Assembly (NCBI RefSeq): GCF_049943335.1
Contig: NZ_JBNFVY010000008.1
Span: 1 to 64,000, forward strand
Reading direction: 5' to 3'
DNA: 64,000 bases
Source: JBNFVY01 sp049943335
GTDB taxonomy: Bacteria > Pseudomonadota > Alphaproteobacteria > Rhodobacterales > Rhodobacteraceae
Shown: in pieces, positions 8,201 through 17,388 of the stretch
Layout of the letters: every line of letters begins with the position of its first letter
How positions within the stretch are numbered: the first letter of the stretch is position 1
The notes under the pieces: generated by a model
Database searches by the model: none
Seen by the model: the letters and a program-made list of their open reading frames with translations, nothing else
Told to the model about the DNA's origin: nothing
Translations under genes and position numbers: made by a program

Positions 8201-8890
8201 ATGTCCGATGACCGCCTGATTGTCGCCCTTGATGTCCCAAATGCAATTGCCGGGCTGGAATTGGCCGACAAACTGGGCGACGCGGTGTCGTTCTACAAAA
8301 TCGGCTTGGGTATGCTGACGGGGGGTGGCCTTGCGTTGGCGAATGAACTGAAGCAGGCGCGGGGAAAGCGTATTTTTCTCGATATGAAACTCTTTGACAT
8401 CGGCGCCACGGTGGAAGCCGCCGTGCGTGGGCTGGCACAGTTTGATCTGGATTTCCTTACCGTTCACGGCGACCCCTACGTGGTGCGCGCCGCCAAAGAA
8501 GGGGCCGCGGGCAAAGACCTGAAAATCCTTGCCGTGACGATCCTGACATCGCTGGACCGCGATGATCTGGACGGCGCCCTGATCAAAACCGGCGATCTGC
8601 GCGAACTGGTGCTGGAACGGGCGGGCAATGCTTTTGCTGCCGGGGCGGACGGAGTCATCGCCTCGCCACAGGAAGCGGCGCTGATTCGTGCGCTGCCCGA
8701 GGCCGCCGGCAAGCTGATCGTTACGCCCGGTGTGCGCCCTGTCGGGGCAGCCTTGGGCGATCAGAAACGCGTAGCAACCCCGGCCCAGGCGATCAACGAC
8801 GGCGCGGACCACATCGTGGTCGGCCGCCCGATCTGGCAGGCGGACGATCCGGCGCAGGCCGCACGCGACGTCGTGGCCGAATTGGCCTGA
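8201..8890 (+). CDS. pyrF: Orotidine 5'-phosphate decarboxylase
   Basis: A 229-residue TIM-barrel enzyme that converts OMP to UMP, the last step of pyrimidine synthesis. The N-terminus LIVALDVPNA and the active-site segment FLDMKLFDIGATV (Asp and Lys dyad) are typical, as is the C-terminal GADHIVVGRPIW phosphate-binding loop. The length is standard for group I bacterial PyrF. The ATG at 8201 follows CCGGAG. It stands alone, with dinB starting about 70 bases downstream on the same strand. Confidence 0.96.
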   Translation: MSDDRLIVALDVPNAIAGLELADKLGDAVSFYKIGLGMLTGGGLALANELKQARGKRIFLDMKLFDIGATVEAAVRGLAQFDLDFLTVHGDPYVVRAAKEGAAGKDLKILAVTILTSLDRDDLDGALIKTGDLRELVLERAGNAFAAGADGVIASPQEAALIRALPEAAGKLIVTPGVRPVGAALGDQKRVATPAQAINDGADHIVVGRPIWQADDPAQAARDVVAELA

Positions 8891-8959
8891 CGCCCCCGCT
8901 CCGGCCCTGTCCTTTTGGCACGCCGGACAGTATCATCAAGGTATCGACAGGAGCTTTCG

Positions 8960-10213
8960 ATGCCATCTCTCTGCCGCGACTGCCTGCATCAGTTCGACGC
9001 CGGGGCGCGCTGCCCCAATTGCGGTCAGCCGCGTGTCCTTTCGCATCCCGAACTCTTTGACCTGACCATTGCGCACATGGATTGCGACGCCTTCTACGCC
9101 AGCGTCGAAAAGCGCGACAATCCCGCCTTGCGCGACAAACCGGTTATCATCGGTGGCGGCAAGCGCGGGGTGGTATCGACCGCCTGCTATATCGCGCGAA
9201 TCCGCGGTGTGCGGTCGGCGATGCCGATGTTTCAGGCAATGAAACTGTGCCCGGATGCCGTGGTCATCAAAGGCCGGATGCAGGTCTACGCCCAAGTTTC
9301 ACGACAGGTGCGCGCCCTGATGGACGAACTGACCCCGGTGATTGAGCCGCTGTCGCTGGACGAAGCGTTTTTGGATATGACCGGCACCGCCAAGCTGCAC
9401 GGCGCGCCCCCAGCGGTGATGCTGGCGCGACTGACCAAACGCATGAAGGACGAAATCGGGATCACAGGTTCAATCGGGCTGTCGCACAACAAATTCCTGG
9501 CCAAGGTGGCCTCTGATCTGGACAAACCGCGGGGGTTTTCCGTGATCGGCAAGGCCGAAACCGAAGCCTTTTTGCGCGACAAGCCGGTGCGGATCATCTG
9601 GGGGATCGGCCCGGCTGCGCAAGCGTCTCTGGAACGCGCGGGCATTCGCACGATCAACGATATCCTTCGGTGGGACCGGCGCGATCTGGCCCAACGCTTC
9701 GGCACGATGGGCGACCGGTTGTGGCATATCGCGCGCGGTCTGGACGGGCGGCGCATTTCGGCCCACGCACCGGTAAAGAGCATTTCCAAGGAAACCACGT
9801 TTTCCCAGGACACCGCCGATCGGGATTTGCTGGACGGGCATCTGTGGCGCCTGTCCGAGCAGGTGGCCGACCGGGCCAAGGCCAAGGGCAAGGCGGGGCG
9901 GGTGGTCACGCTGAAACTCAAGCGCGCAGACTTTTCGTCGCTCACCCGTCGCCATGCGCTTGGTGATGCGACCCAGATTGCAGATCGCATTTATCGCGAA
10001 GTCCGCAGCCTTTTGGATCATGTACAAGACGCCGGCCCCTTTCGGCTGATCGGGGTGGGTCTGTCCGATATCACCAGCGCCGAAGATGCCGATCTGACAG
10101 CAGACCTTCTGGACCCCGACGCCGCGAAACGCGCCCGCGCCGAGCAGGCGACAGACGCAATCCGCGCGCGCTTCGGGGCCGACGCAATCGTCAAGGGCCG
10201 TGCTCTGCGGTAA
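8960..10213 (+). CDS. dinB: DNA polymerase IV (Y family) with N-terminal zinc ribbon
   Basis: A 417-residue translesion polymerase. Catalytic carboxylates are in HMDCDAFYASVE and in the SLDEAFLD motif. Helix-hairpin-helix and little-finger domains follow. Ahead of the polymerase is an extra ~30-residue segment with C5-x2-C8 and C18-x2-C21, a probable zinc ribbon absent from the E. coli protein. The ATG at 8960 follows CAGGAG and includes the ribbon. No clear LexA box was found upstream. The C-terminus lacks an obvious clamp-binding pentapeptide, though I cannot exclude a weak one. Confidence 0.93.
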   Translation: MPSLCRDCLHQFDAGARCPNCGQPRVLSHPELFDLTIAHMDCDAFYASVEKRDNPALRDKPVIIGGGKRGVVSTACYIARIRGVRSAMPMFQAMKLCPDAVVIKGRMQVYAQVSRQVRALMDELTPVIEPLSLDEAFLDMTGTAKLHGAPPAVMLARLTKRMKDEIGITGSIGLSHNKFLAKVASDLDKPRGFSVIGKAETEAFLRDKPVRIIWGIGPAAQASLERAGIRTINDILRWDRRDLAQRFGTMGDRLWHIARGLDGRRISAHAPVKSISKETTFSQDTADRDLLDGHLWRLSEQVADRAKAKGKAGRVVTLKLKRADFSSLTRRHALGDATQIADRIYREVRSLLDHVQDAGPFRLIGVGLSDITSAEDADLTADLLDPDAAKRARAEQATDAIRARFGADAIVKGRALR

Positions 10214-10314
10214 CGACTCAGTTTCCCGGAATTTTGTTTGCGTTTGTTTGCGTTGTCGACTCTGCGCTGACCTCTGCCCTGATCCATCAGCCGCATCGCT
10301 TGCCGGCCGGGCGG

Positions 10315-11175
10315 TTATTCCGCGGCCATAGGCATATCGGATTCGCACAGCCCGGCGATGCCGGCAACAATGCGTGCCATCATGTCCTTGGTCGCCGCAA
10401 AGTCGTCATTCGGCTGAATGGTACTTTCGTCCATATAAAGTGATCGGTCGATTTCGATCTGGATCACGTGCTGCCCGCGCGACGGGCGGCCGTATTGCTG
10501 GGCCACATAGGCGCCGGCGAATGGCGTGTTGCGCGCGACCGTCAAACCCTCGCAGGTAAAAAGGTGTTCGATCTCGGCGGTGATCCGCGGATCGGCCGAC
10601 GCCCCGTAGCGATCCCCCAAAACAACGTCCGGCGTCTTGCGGTGACGCGGCGTATGGTTCGCGACGGCCTCATGCGGCATGGAATGGCAATCGATCAGAA
10701 TCGCCTCACCGAACAGGCGCCCGGTGTCTTCAAGCAACTGCGTCAGCTTGTCGTGATACGGATGCCAAACGCGCTCCAGCCGGGCCTGCGCCTCACTCAA
10801 CGGCATCTTGCCCGAATAAATTGCGCGCCCGTTAGAGACCACGCGCGGAATCACCCCAAGTCCCGAACTGACACGCGGGTTGTGCGATGTCCGGCGCACC
10901 CCTTCAATCAGGGCCGGGTCCAGTTCCTCGGAGGCGCGGTTCAGATCGACCCAGGCGCGCGGCGCTACGGCTGTCAGGAAAGGTGCGCCCACGTCGGGGG
11001 CTGTGTCGAACAACATGTCGACAAAAGCGTCCTCGGATGAGCGCAAGGTGTGGGCGTCCAGAACGGCATTGTTCAGGAAATGGTCGTCATAGTTGCGGCC
11101 ACTGTGTGGCGATGCGAAAACCACACTTGTCCGTTGAACATCCGGCCTGACAAGGCGATAGGCATGTGCGCTCAT
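10315..11175 (-). CDS. N-formylglutamate amidohydrolase family protein
   Basis: A 286-residue zinc-dependent amidohydrolase (FGase/HutG type) that would split N-formylglutamate into formate and glutamate. Motifs include FASPHSGRNY near the N-terminus, ILIDCHSMPHE with likely metal-binding residues, and RNTPFAGAYVAQQYG followed by QIEIDRSLYMDE. The start at 11175 follows GAAGGGAA; upstream ATGs in the same frame lack a better site. No hut genes are adjacent, so a role in histidine breakdown is not shown by context. The true substrate could be another formyl- or acyl-amino acid. Confidence 0.88.
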   Translation of the reverse strand: MSAHAYRLVRPDVQRTSVVFASPHSGRNYDDHFLNNAVLDAHTLRSSEDAFVDMLFDTAPDVGAPFLTAVAPRAWVDLNRASEELDPALIEGVRRTSHNPRVSSGLGVIPRVVSNGRAIYSGKMPLSEAQARLERVWHPYHDKLTQLLEDTGRLFGEAILIDCHSMPHEAVANHTPRHRKTPDVVLGDRYGASADPRITAEIEHLFTCEGLTVARNTPFAGAYVAQQYGRPSRGQHVIQIEIDRSLYMDESTIQPNDDFAATKDMMARIVAGIAGLCESDMPMAAE

Positions 11176-11338
11176 TCGTATTCCCTTCATTGGCTCTACT
11201 ATAGCGGGATTCTTTTCATTGCCAAAAGCTCTTGAAAGCCACACCGACTCCTTTTATACGCTCGCAAACCGGCGCGGGGATTTCCCGCGTCTTGTTTGTT
11301 GGGTCGCATGCCCCGGCTGGCAAGACGAACGCGACGGA

Positions 11339-11413
11339 GGGCGTATAGCTCAGTGGTAGAGCACTTCGTTGACATCGAAGGGGTCACAAGTTCGAACCTT
11401 GTTACGCCCACCA
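11339..11413 (+). tRNA. tRNA-Val (anticodon GAC)
   Basis: All arms fold. The acceptor pairs GGGCGTA (11339-11345) with TACGCCC (11403-11409). The D arm is GCTC...GAGC, the anticodon stem CTTCG/CGAAG holds loop TTGACAT with GAC at 11371-11373, and the T arm is ACAAG-TTCGAAC-CTTGT. The discriminator base is A and CCA is encoded (11411-11413). Total length is 75 bases. Confidence 0.97.
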
Positions 11414-11482
11414 TTCACCGCCCCGAAAAGGGCACAGGATCAACTGGCGCAGCCAATAGCGCCGCGAAGAAGGAGAAGGGCC

Positions 11483-11608
11483 ATGAAAGTCCGCAACTCG
11501 CTCCGCTCGCTTAAGAACCGGCACCGTGATTGCCGCGTGGTGCGCCGTAAAGGCCGCGTCTACGTGATCAACAAGACACAGCGCCGCTTCAAAGCACGTC
11601 AGGGCTAA
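11483..11608 (+). CDS. rpmJ: 50S ribosomal protein L36
   Basis: A 41-residue very basic protein matching the alphaproteobacterial L36 of the large ribosomal subunit. It begins MKVRNSLRSLKNRHRDC and carries the characteristic C-terminal RVYVINKTQRRFKARQG. A zinc site is only partly kept (one cysteine), as in the C-minus paralogue class. A strong GAAGGAGAAGG ribosome-binding site precedes the ATG, and a clear terminator follows. Confidence 0.97.
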   Translation: MKVRNSLRSLKNRHRDCRVVRRKGRVYVINKTQRRFKARQG

Positions 11609-11643
11609 GCCCGATGTCGGCCTTCGGGCCGGACGCGACAGTC

Positions 11644-11677
11644 AAAGGGCCGCCTCGGGATACCGGGCGGCCCTTTT
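11644..11677 (+). terminator. Rho-independent terminator after rpmJ
   Basis: GGGCCGCC (11647-11654) pairs with GGCGGCCC (11666-11673), extended by AAA/TTT on the outside and followed by TTTT. It lies 36 bases after the rpmJ stop. Confidence 0.85.
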
Positions 11678-11798
11678 GGCATGCACGGCGCAGGCTGTAT
11701 CACCCCGATGGCCGCGAGCGGCGCGCATGTGATGCAGATCAAGGCAAGGTTGGGCGCGGCGCGCAATAGTGGCGCGACCCCAAACCAAAGGCGCGGCT

Positions 11799-13580
11799 AT
11801 GCCCGACATCCCCAAACCTGCCCTGCCCGCTTTGCGCCCCGACGCCCCTGTGCCGATGCGTCGGCACGAAGGCTTGGATCGTTCGGTGCGGGCCTCGGTT
11901 TCAAGACTGACCGCCGGGGTTTCGCCTTATGCCACCTTCGGCGCGCTCAGCGATTGGACCATGCATCTGGCCCGCGCGCCGGGGCGGCAATTGGAGCTGT
12001 TCGAATTGGCGCAGGAAAACACCGCCAAATTGGGATGGTTCGCGCTGGACAGCATGATGCGTCGCGACGACCCGCCACCAGCGCCCTTTGTGCCGCGCAA
12101 GCAGGACCATCGCTTTGCCCATCCCGATTGGCAAAAGCACCCGTTCGTGTTCTGGCAGCAGGCTTTTCTGGCCACACAGGAATGGTGGGAAGCCTCGACC
12201 AAGGGCCTGCGCGGGCTGCATCCGCGTGATGCAGATCGCACCGGTTTCATTATCCGCCAAACGCTCGACACGTTGTCGCCGTCCAACTTCCCATGGCTCA
12301 ACCCCGCCATTCTGGAAAAGACCCGCGACACAGGCGGCAAAAATCTGGCCGATGGGGCAATCAATTGGTTGCAGGACGCTCATTCAGCCCTGACCCAGAC
12401 CCCCAAGACCGCCCCACCGGGCCACAAAATCGGCCGCGACATCGCCTGCACCCCGGGTAAAGTCGTCTACCGAAATGAGATTTTCGAGCTGATTCAGTAC
12501 AGTCCGACCACCGAAACGGTCCACGCCGAACCTGTGCTGATCATCCCGGCATGGATCATGAAGTACTATATTCTTGACCTGTCGCCCCACAATTCGCTGA
12601 TCCGATACCTTGTCGATCAGGGCCACACCGTCTTTGCCATTTCATGGACAAACCCGGGCGCGGAAAAGCGTAACCTCGGGCTGGACGACTACCGCCGCGA
12701 CGGTGTCATGCGTGCGCTGGACGCGGTCGAAGCGATCGTGCCAGGTCAGAAGATCCACGCGGTCGGCTATTGTCTGGGTGGTACAATGCTGGCGATCGCA
12801 GCCGCCACCATGGCGCGCGATGGCGATGACCGGCTGGCCAGTGCCACGCTGATGGCCGCACAAACTGACTTCACCGAAGCGGGCGAATTGTTGCTGTTTC
12901 TCGACGACAGCCAGGTCGCGTTTCTGGAAGACATGATGTGGGAACAGGGCTATCTGGATCGCCCGCAAATGTCTGGCGCCTTTGCCGCGATACGGGCGGA
13001 AGACCTGATCTGGTCGCGCGCAGTCAAACGTTATTTCCTGGGCGAACAGGACGTGCCCAGCGACATTGGCGTGTGGAACGCTGACACCACACGCATGCCC
13101 GCCCGGATGCATTCGGAATACCTGCGCGGCCTGTTTCTGGAAAACCGTTTGACCGGCGGGCGCTTTGCAGTCGACGGACGGGTCATCGCGCTCAAAGATA
13201 TCACCGCGCCGATGTTCGTTGTCGGAACCGAAGCCGATCACATCGCGCCGTGGCGCTCGGTCTATAAGGCAAAGCTATTTACCGACAATGACCTGCACTT
13301 TCTGCTGACCAAGGGCGGGCACAACGGTGGCATCCTTTCCGAACCGGGCCACAAAGGTCGGCACTACCGCATTTCGCATCGCAAGGCCGGGGCACTCTAT
13401 CTGGACCCGGACACGTGGTTGGCGCGACATGACCCCCAAGATGGCTCGTGGTGGCCGGAATGGGCCGGCTGGCTCGCTGCGCATTCTTCTTCGCGCGTCG
13501 CGCCGCCCGCTCTTGGTGCGCCGACGGCAGGTTACCCCCCACTCGGTGACGCGCCGGGCACCTATATCTTTCAAAAATGA
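11799..13580 (+). CDS. phaC: Poly(3-hydroxyalkanoate) synthase, PhaC family
   Basis: About 593 residues. PhaC polymerises hydroxyacyl-CoA into storage polyester on granules. The alpha/beta-hydrolase core has the synthase lipase-like box GYCLGG (nucleophile Cys about residue 325), followed by a GTEADHIAPW segment with the expected Asp and a KGGHNGG segment with the catalytic His. A long N-terminal region precedes the core, as in class I synthases. The ATG at 11799 was chosen after AAAGGCG; a GTG at 11769 would add ten residues. No phaA, phaB, phaR or phasin gene is adjacent. The substrate range cannot be read from sequence. Confidence 0.9.
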   Translation: MPDIPKPALPALRPDAPVPMRRHEGLDRSVRASVSRLTAGVSPYATFGALSDWTMHLARAPGRQLELFELAQENTAKLGWFALDSMMRRDDPPPAPFVPRKQDHRFAHPDWQKHPFVFWQQAFLATQEWWEASTKGLRGLHPRDADRTGFIIRQTLDTLSPSNFPWLNPAILEKTRDTGGKNLADGAINWLQDAHSALTQTPKTAPPGHKIGRDIACTPGKVVYRNEIFELIQYSPTTETVHAEPVLIIPAWIMKYYILDLSPHNSLIRYLVDQGHTVFAISWTNPGAEKRNLGLDDYRRDGVMRALDAVEAIVPGQKIHAVGYCLGGTMLAIAAATMARDGDDRLASATLMAAQTDFTEAGELLLFLDDSQVAFLEDMMWEQGYLDRPQMSGAFAAIRAEDLIWSRAVKRYFLGEQDVPSDIGVWNADTTRMPARMHSEYLRGLFLENRLTGGRFAVDGRVIALKDITAPMFVVGTEADHIAPWRSVYKAKLFTDNDLHFLLTKGGHNGGILSEPGHKGRHYRISHRKAGALYLDPDTWLARHDPQDGSWWPEWAGWLAAHSSSRVAPPALGAPTAGYPPLGDAPGTYIFQK

Positions 13581-13718
13581 GCGTTTGGATGCCAAGGTGG
13601 GCGCTTGGCCCCTGCCCCCGGTATGGCGGCATGACCATTTCTGTTGAAACGCGCGGCCAGTGACTTGTGGCCCTGAAGCGGCACGAACAATTCGATCCGC
13701 GTGCATGGGCACGGACCC

Positions 13719-13739
13719 GCGCGGCCATTGTTGCCGCGC
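13719..13739. terminator. GC-rich hairpin between convergent phaC and DUF3775 genes
   Basis: GCGCGGC (13719-13725) and GCCGCGC (13733-13739) form a perfect stem with a seven-base loop. There is no T-run, so intrinsic termination is not certain. The position between two convergent genes supports a 3'-end role. Confidence 0.4.
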
Positions 13740-13754
13740 CGGGAAAGCGCCCGT

Positions 13755-14153
13755 CTAGTGGTGAGCATAGAGATCGTCAACGTCGTCCTGAATGTCCAAT
13801 CCCATCGCTTCTGCACCACTTTGAAGATAATCGGACAACAACGGAATACCCAACAGATAGCTAGACGTTTTGGTGATGCGTTCGTTGCGCGCGGTTTGGA
13901 CGGCTTCGCGCCAGTCGTCTGCCGTGAACGTTTCGCGCCCTATCCAGGTCAAGGCAACCAGTTCAGACTTTTCGTCCGAGTTCATGTCGTCGATGAAGGA
14001 CGTCAATTCGTCATCGGTCAGGTCGCTGCCACGATTTTCCAGAATCGTGTCCGCATCAGCTACGTCGCCTGGGGCATCCCAGCGGCCGACCTTGGCTTCC
14101 AGTTCGCGTGCACGCACCACCACATAGGCAATCTTGCGTTCGCTAAGTTCCAT
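13755..14153 (-). CDS. DUF3775 family protein
   Basis: A 132-residue acidic soluble protein of unknown function. It matches my memory of the alphaproteobacterial DUF3775 family, with helical composition and a central SELVALTWIGRETF motif. No catalytic motif, signal or membrane segment is seen. It lies about 70 bases downstream of rmuC on the same strand with no obvious terminator between, so it may be co-transcribed with mutL-rmuC. Confidence 0.7.
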   Translation of the reverse strand: MELSERKIAYVVVRARELEAKVGRWDAPGDVADADTILENRGSDLTDDELTSFIDDMNSDEKSELVALTWIGRETFTADDWREAVQTARNERITKTSSYLLGIPLLSDYLQSGAEAMGLDIQDDVDDLYAHH

Positions 14154-14221
14154 CGCGCGGTCCTTTCGGTTGTTCCGTTGATCAACCTAAGACTAACACG
14201 AATGGTTCCAAATGACGTGGA

Positions 14222-15451
14222 TCAATCACGCTTGAGCGGGACAACCTGCGCTTCGGGGGTGTCCAATTCGTCAAATTCGAAACTATCCAACTTCTGCGCA
14301 CGTTTTCCAGCGCGTTCGGCGGCGGTGGTGATGTCGTCCAGATCTCTGCGGGCCTGGTTGAAATGGGTGTCCAGCTTTCCGACCCGCTCAACGACCAGTT
14401 CAACATCCCTGTGGACCAGCTGCAGGGTCTTGCGGATGGCCCCGGCCTGTTCGCGCATTCGGGCGTCCTTCACAATGGCGCGCATCGTGTTCAATGTCGC
14501 CATGCATGTGGTGGGCGAGACGATCCAGACACGCGCGGCAAACCCTTCACGAACGACCTCGGGCAGGTTCGCGTGCAGCTCGGCATAGACGGCTTCGGAC
14601 GGAAGGAACATGATCGCGCCATCGGCAGTTTCCCCGTCGACGATGTAGCGTTCGGAAATATGCTTGATGTGGGTCTTGACGGCTTGGCGCAACAGCTTGG
14701 TCGCCTCTGCAACTTGGCCTTGCGTTTCGGCCCGCCTCAGTGTCTCGTAAGCTTCCAGTGGAAATTTGCTGTCGATGACAATTGGGCCGGGCGGATTTGG
14801 CAGGTGGATCAAGCAGTCAGCGCGCCGGCCGTTCGACAGGGTGGCCTGAAACGCGTAGCTGTCCGACGGTAGCGCCTTGCTGACGATATCCTGCAGCTGG
14901 ATTTCGCCAAATGCGCCTCGGGTCTGCTTGTTCGACAGGATATCCTGCAGGCTGAGCACATCGCCCGATAGCTTTTCGATGTTCGCTTGCGCCTTGTCGA
15001 TCGTCGCCAGTCGCTCTTGCAGTTCGGTCAGGGACTTGGTGGTTTTTTCCGATCCGCCCTTCAGCGTATCATTCATTTTTTCCTGCATCTCGGCCAGGCT
15101 GCGCGCGGACCTTAGGGCATTGTCGTGCAGACGGTCATTCATCTGGGCCTGCACCTGCGCCAGACGCTGCTCCATTTGCTGCAACATCTGGCTTTGCCCG
15201 GTCTGCTGGGCATCGGACACACTGCGCAGCCCTCCGGCCAATTGCTCTTGCCCACTGCCCAGAGTTTGTACGGATTTGCCCAGTTCGTTCATCTGCCAGA
15301 TCAATGGCTCGGACATCGACGCCGTCTTGCGGGCGGCCCTGAGCGACAGCGCGAGAAGCAGCAGGATCAATAAAACAATCGCAGCGCCGGCAAGGGTGCC
15401 AATGACCAACGGGTCACCGATTGCGAATGTGCGATCGCCGATCTCAATCAT
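14222..15451 (-). CDS. rmuC: DNA recombination protein RmuC
   Basis: A 409-residue protein. A single N-terminal membrane segment (about residues 15-40) is followed by a long coiled coil rich in Q, L and E (about 50-190) and a C-terminal nuclease-like domain with conserved stretches ADCLIHLP, VIDSKFPLEAY and MFLPSEAVYAEL. RmuC limits inversions at short inverted repeats and has been linked to phage defence in some bacteria. Its start overlaps the mutL stop by four bases (15448-15451), so the two are coupled. Confidence 0.95.
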   Translation of the reverse strand: MIEIGDRTFAIGDPLVIGTLAGAAIVLLILLLLALSLRAARKTASMSEPLIWQMNELGKSVQTLGSGQEQLAGGLRSVSDAQQTGQSQMLQQMEQRLAQVQAQMNDRLHDNALRSARSLAEMQEKMNDTLKGGSEKTTKSLTELQERLATIDKAQANIEKLSGDVLSLQDILSNKQTRGAFGEIQLQDIVSKALPSDSYAFQATLSNGRRADCLIHLPNPPGPIVIDSKFPLEAYETLRRAETQGQVAEATKLLRQAVKTHIKHISERYIVDGETADGAIMFLPSEAVYAELHANLPEVVREGFAARVWIVSPTTCMATLNTMRAIVKDARMREQAGAIRKTLQLVHRDVELVVERVGKLDTHFNQARRDLDDITTAAERAGKRAQKLDSFEFDELDTPEAQVVPLKRD

Positions 15452-17325
15452 GTGCGCCCGAACAGGCGCTCAATGTCGCTCAGCCTCAGCTCTACGTAGG
15501 TTGGGCGCCCGTGGTTGCATTGCCCCGAATGCGGCGTTGCCTCCATCTCTCGCAAAAGCGCGTTCATTTCGGCGGCCTGCATCCGGCGGCCCGACCGGAT
15601 TGAGCCGTGGCAAGCGACACGGCTCAGAACCGCTTCCAGCTTAGTTTGAACCGATAGGCTTTCGCCCTGGTCGGCAAGTTCGTCCAGAATATCCAGAATC
15701 ATCGCACGCGCATTGATTTCCCCAAGCAAGGCCGGGGTTTCGCGCACCGCGACCGCGCCGCCACCGAACGGTTCGATCACAAGGCCCAGTCGCGCCAGGT
15801 CCTCCGCAACGTCAAGAAGACGTTGCGCATCACCGCCTGACAGCTCAACGATCTCGGGGATCAAAAGCGCTTGGCTGGCGACGCCGTTGTCAGCCATCTG
15901 GCGTTTCAGTTTTTCGTAGACCAAACGTTCGTGTGCAGCATGCTGATCAACGATCACCATGCCGCGCTCGGTTTGGGCGACGATGTAGTTTTCGTGGACC
16001 TGCGCGCGCGCTGCTCCAAGGGGCAACGCCTCAAGCGCGGGTGAATCGTCAACCGGCTCGACCCGCGCCGAATAGCTTGCGGCCATTTCCGCAAATCCCG
16101 GCACGTCAGCGGCCTGGGGCGCGTGGGGCTCGATGCCCTGCGCGGTCCATCCGCCGCCCGCCGCTGGTGGGGTAGGATACCGGTTTTGCGGCCGGTCCAT
16201 CTGGTACACACGCGGCTCTGTGGGCTCCGGTCGAAAGGCCCCAAGCGTGGCGTCTGCTACTGTGGTCGACGCCCGGTGGCCCGCCTCGGCCAAAGCATGG
16301 CGCAGCGCGGACACGATCAGGCCACGCACGATACCCGGTTCGCGGAACCTGACTTCGGACTTGGCCGGATGGACATTCACGTCGACAAGATGCGGATCGC
16401 AGTCGATGAACAGGCAGGCCGCCGGATGGCGATCGCGCGACAAAAAGTCGTGATAGGCGCCGCGCAGCGCACCGATCAGCAGCTTGTCCCGCACCGGACG
16501 TCCGTTCACGAACAGGAATTGTGCAACCGCTGACCCACGCGAATATGTCGGCAGCGCGGCATATCCTGTCAGGTGCAACCCGTCGCGTTCCGCATCGACA
16601 CGCAGGGCGTTTTCGGCGAATTCCACCCCAAGCACACGCGCCAAACGTCCGTGCAGCGCGTCGAAAAGATCGCCCGATTCCGGATCGCTTCGGAACGTTA
16701 CCCGGCCGTCGCCGCCAGCGGAGAGATCGCGCAGAGTGAACCCCACGAAGGGTTCGGCCATGGCCAGCCGTTTGACCACATCCGTGATGGCCTGCGCTTC
16801 GGCGCGGTCGGTTCGCATGAATTTCAGACGCGCGGGCGTGGCATAAAACAGGTCACGCAATTCAACAACGGTACCGCTGGAATGCGCTGCCGGCTTAACT
16901 GGCCCCATCGACCCGCCCGAGACCGCTACGCTGCACCCGTCGCATCCCGACGCGCGCGAGGTGATTGTCAGACGACCGACCGCACCAAGCGATGGCAAAG
17001 CCTCGCCCCGAAAGCCGAAGGACTGAATTGCGAGCAAGTCGGACCCATCGATTTTCGACGTGGCATGGCGCGACAGCGCCAGCGGCAGGTCGCGCGCATC
17101 CATGCCACACCCATCGTCCGTCACGCGGATCAGTGTCTTGCCCCCATCGGCATACGCCACGTCAATTCTGCGTGCCCCTGCATCCAGCGCGTTTTCGATC
17201 AGTTCCTTGACGGCGGATGCAGGACGTTCGACAACCTCGCCTGCTGCAATCCTGTTGATGGCAGCATCATCCAATTGACGGATTACCGGACGGTTTTCGC
17301 TTATGTTGGGGTGGGCGGCATTCAT
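15448..17325 (-). CDS. mutL: DNA mismatch repair protein MutL
   Basis: A 625-residue GHKL ATPase that couples MutS recognition to strand incision. N-terminal ATPase motifs are clear: NRIAAGEVVERPASAVKELIENALDAGA spans the first, then DDGCGMD and GFRGEAL. The C-terminal domain has DQHAAHERLVYE, matching the DQHA-x2-E-x4-E endonuclease motif, plus a conserved SGRRM and C-terminal CNHGRPT segment. It should therefore be a nicking MutL, unlike E. coli MutL with MutH. It is upstream of, and overlapping, rmuC. Confidence 0.97.
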   Translation of the reverse strand: MNAAHPNISENRPVIRQLDDAAINRIAAGEVVERPASAVKELIENALDAGARRIDVAYADGGKTLIRVTDDGCGMDARDLPLALSRHATSKIDGSDLLAIQSFGFRGEALPSLGAVGRLTITSRASGCDGCSVAVSGGSMGPVKPAAHSSGTVVELRDLFYATPARLKFMRTDRAEAQAITDVVKRLAMAEPFVGFTLRDLSAGGDGRVTFRSDPESGDLFDALHGRLARVLGVEFAENALRVDAERDGLHLTGYAALPTYSRGSAVAQFLFVNGRPVRDKLLIGALRGAYHDFLSRDRHPAACLFIDCDPHLVDVNVHPAKSEVRFREPGIVRGLIVSALRHALAEAGHRASTTVADATLGAFRPEPTEPRVYQMDRPQNRYPTPPAAGGGWTAQGIEPHAPQAADVPGFAEMAASYSARVEPVDDSPALEALPLGAARAQVHENYIVAQTERGMVIVDQHAAHERLVYEKLKRQMADNGVASQALLIPEIVELSGGDAQRLLDVAEDLARLGLVIEPFGGGAVAVRETPALLGEINARAMILDILDELADQGESLSVQTKLEAVLSRVACHGSIRSGRRMQAAEMNALLREMEATPHSGQCNHGRPTYVELRLSDIERLFGRT

Positions 17326-17388
17326 GCAGCTAAATCTAGCATGCGATCGGCCGATTCGACCAGTTCAATCCTTGTGCGCTGCGGTGGC

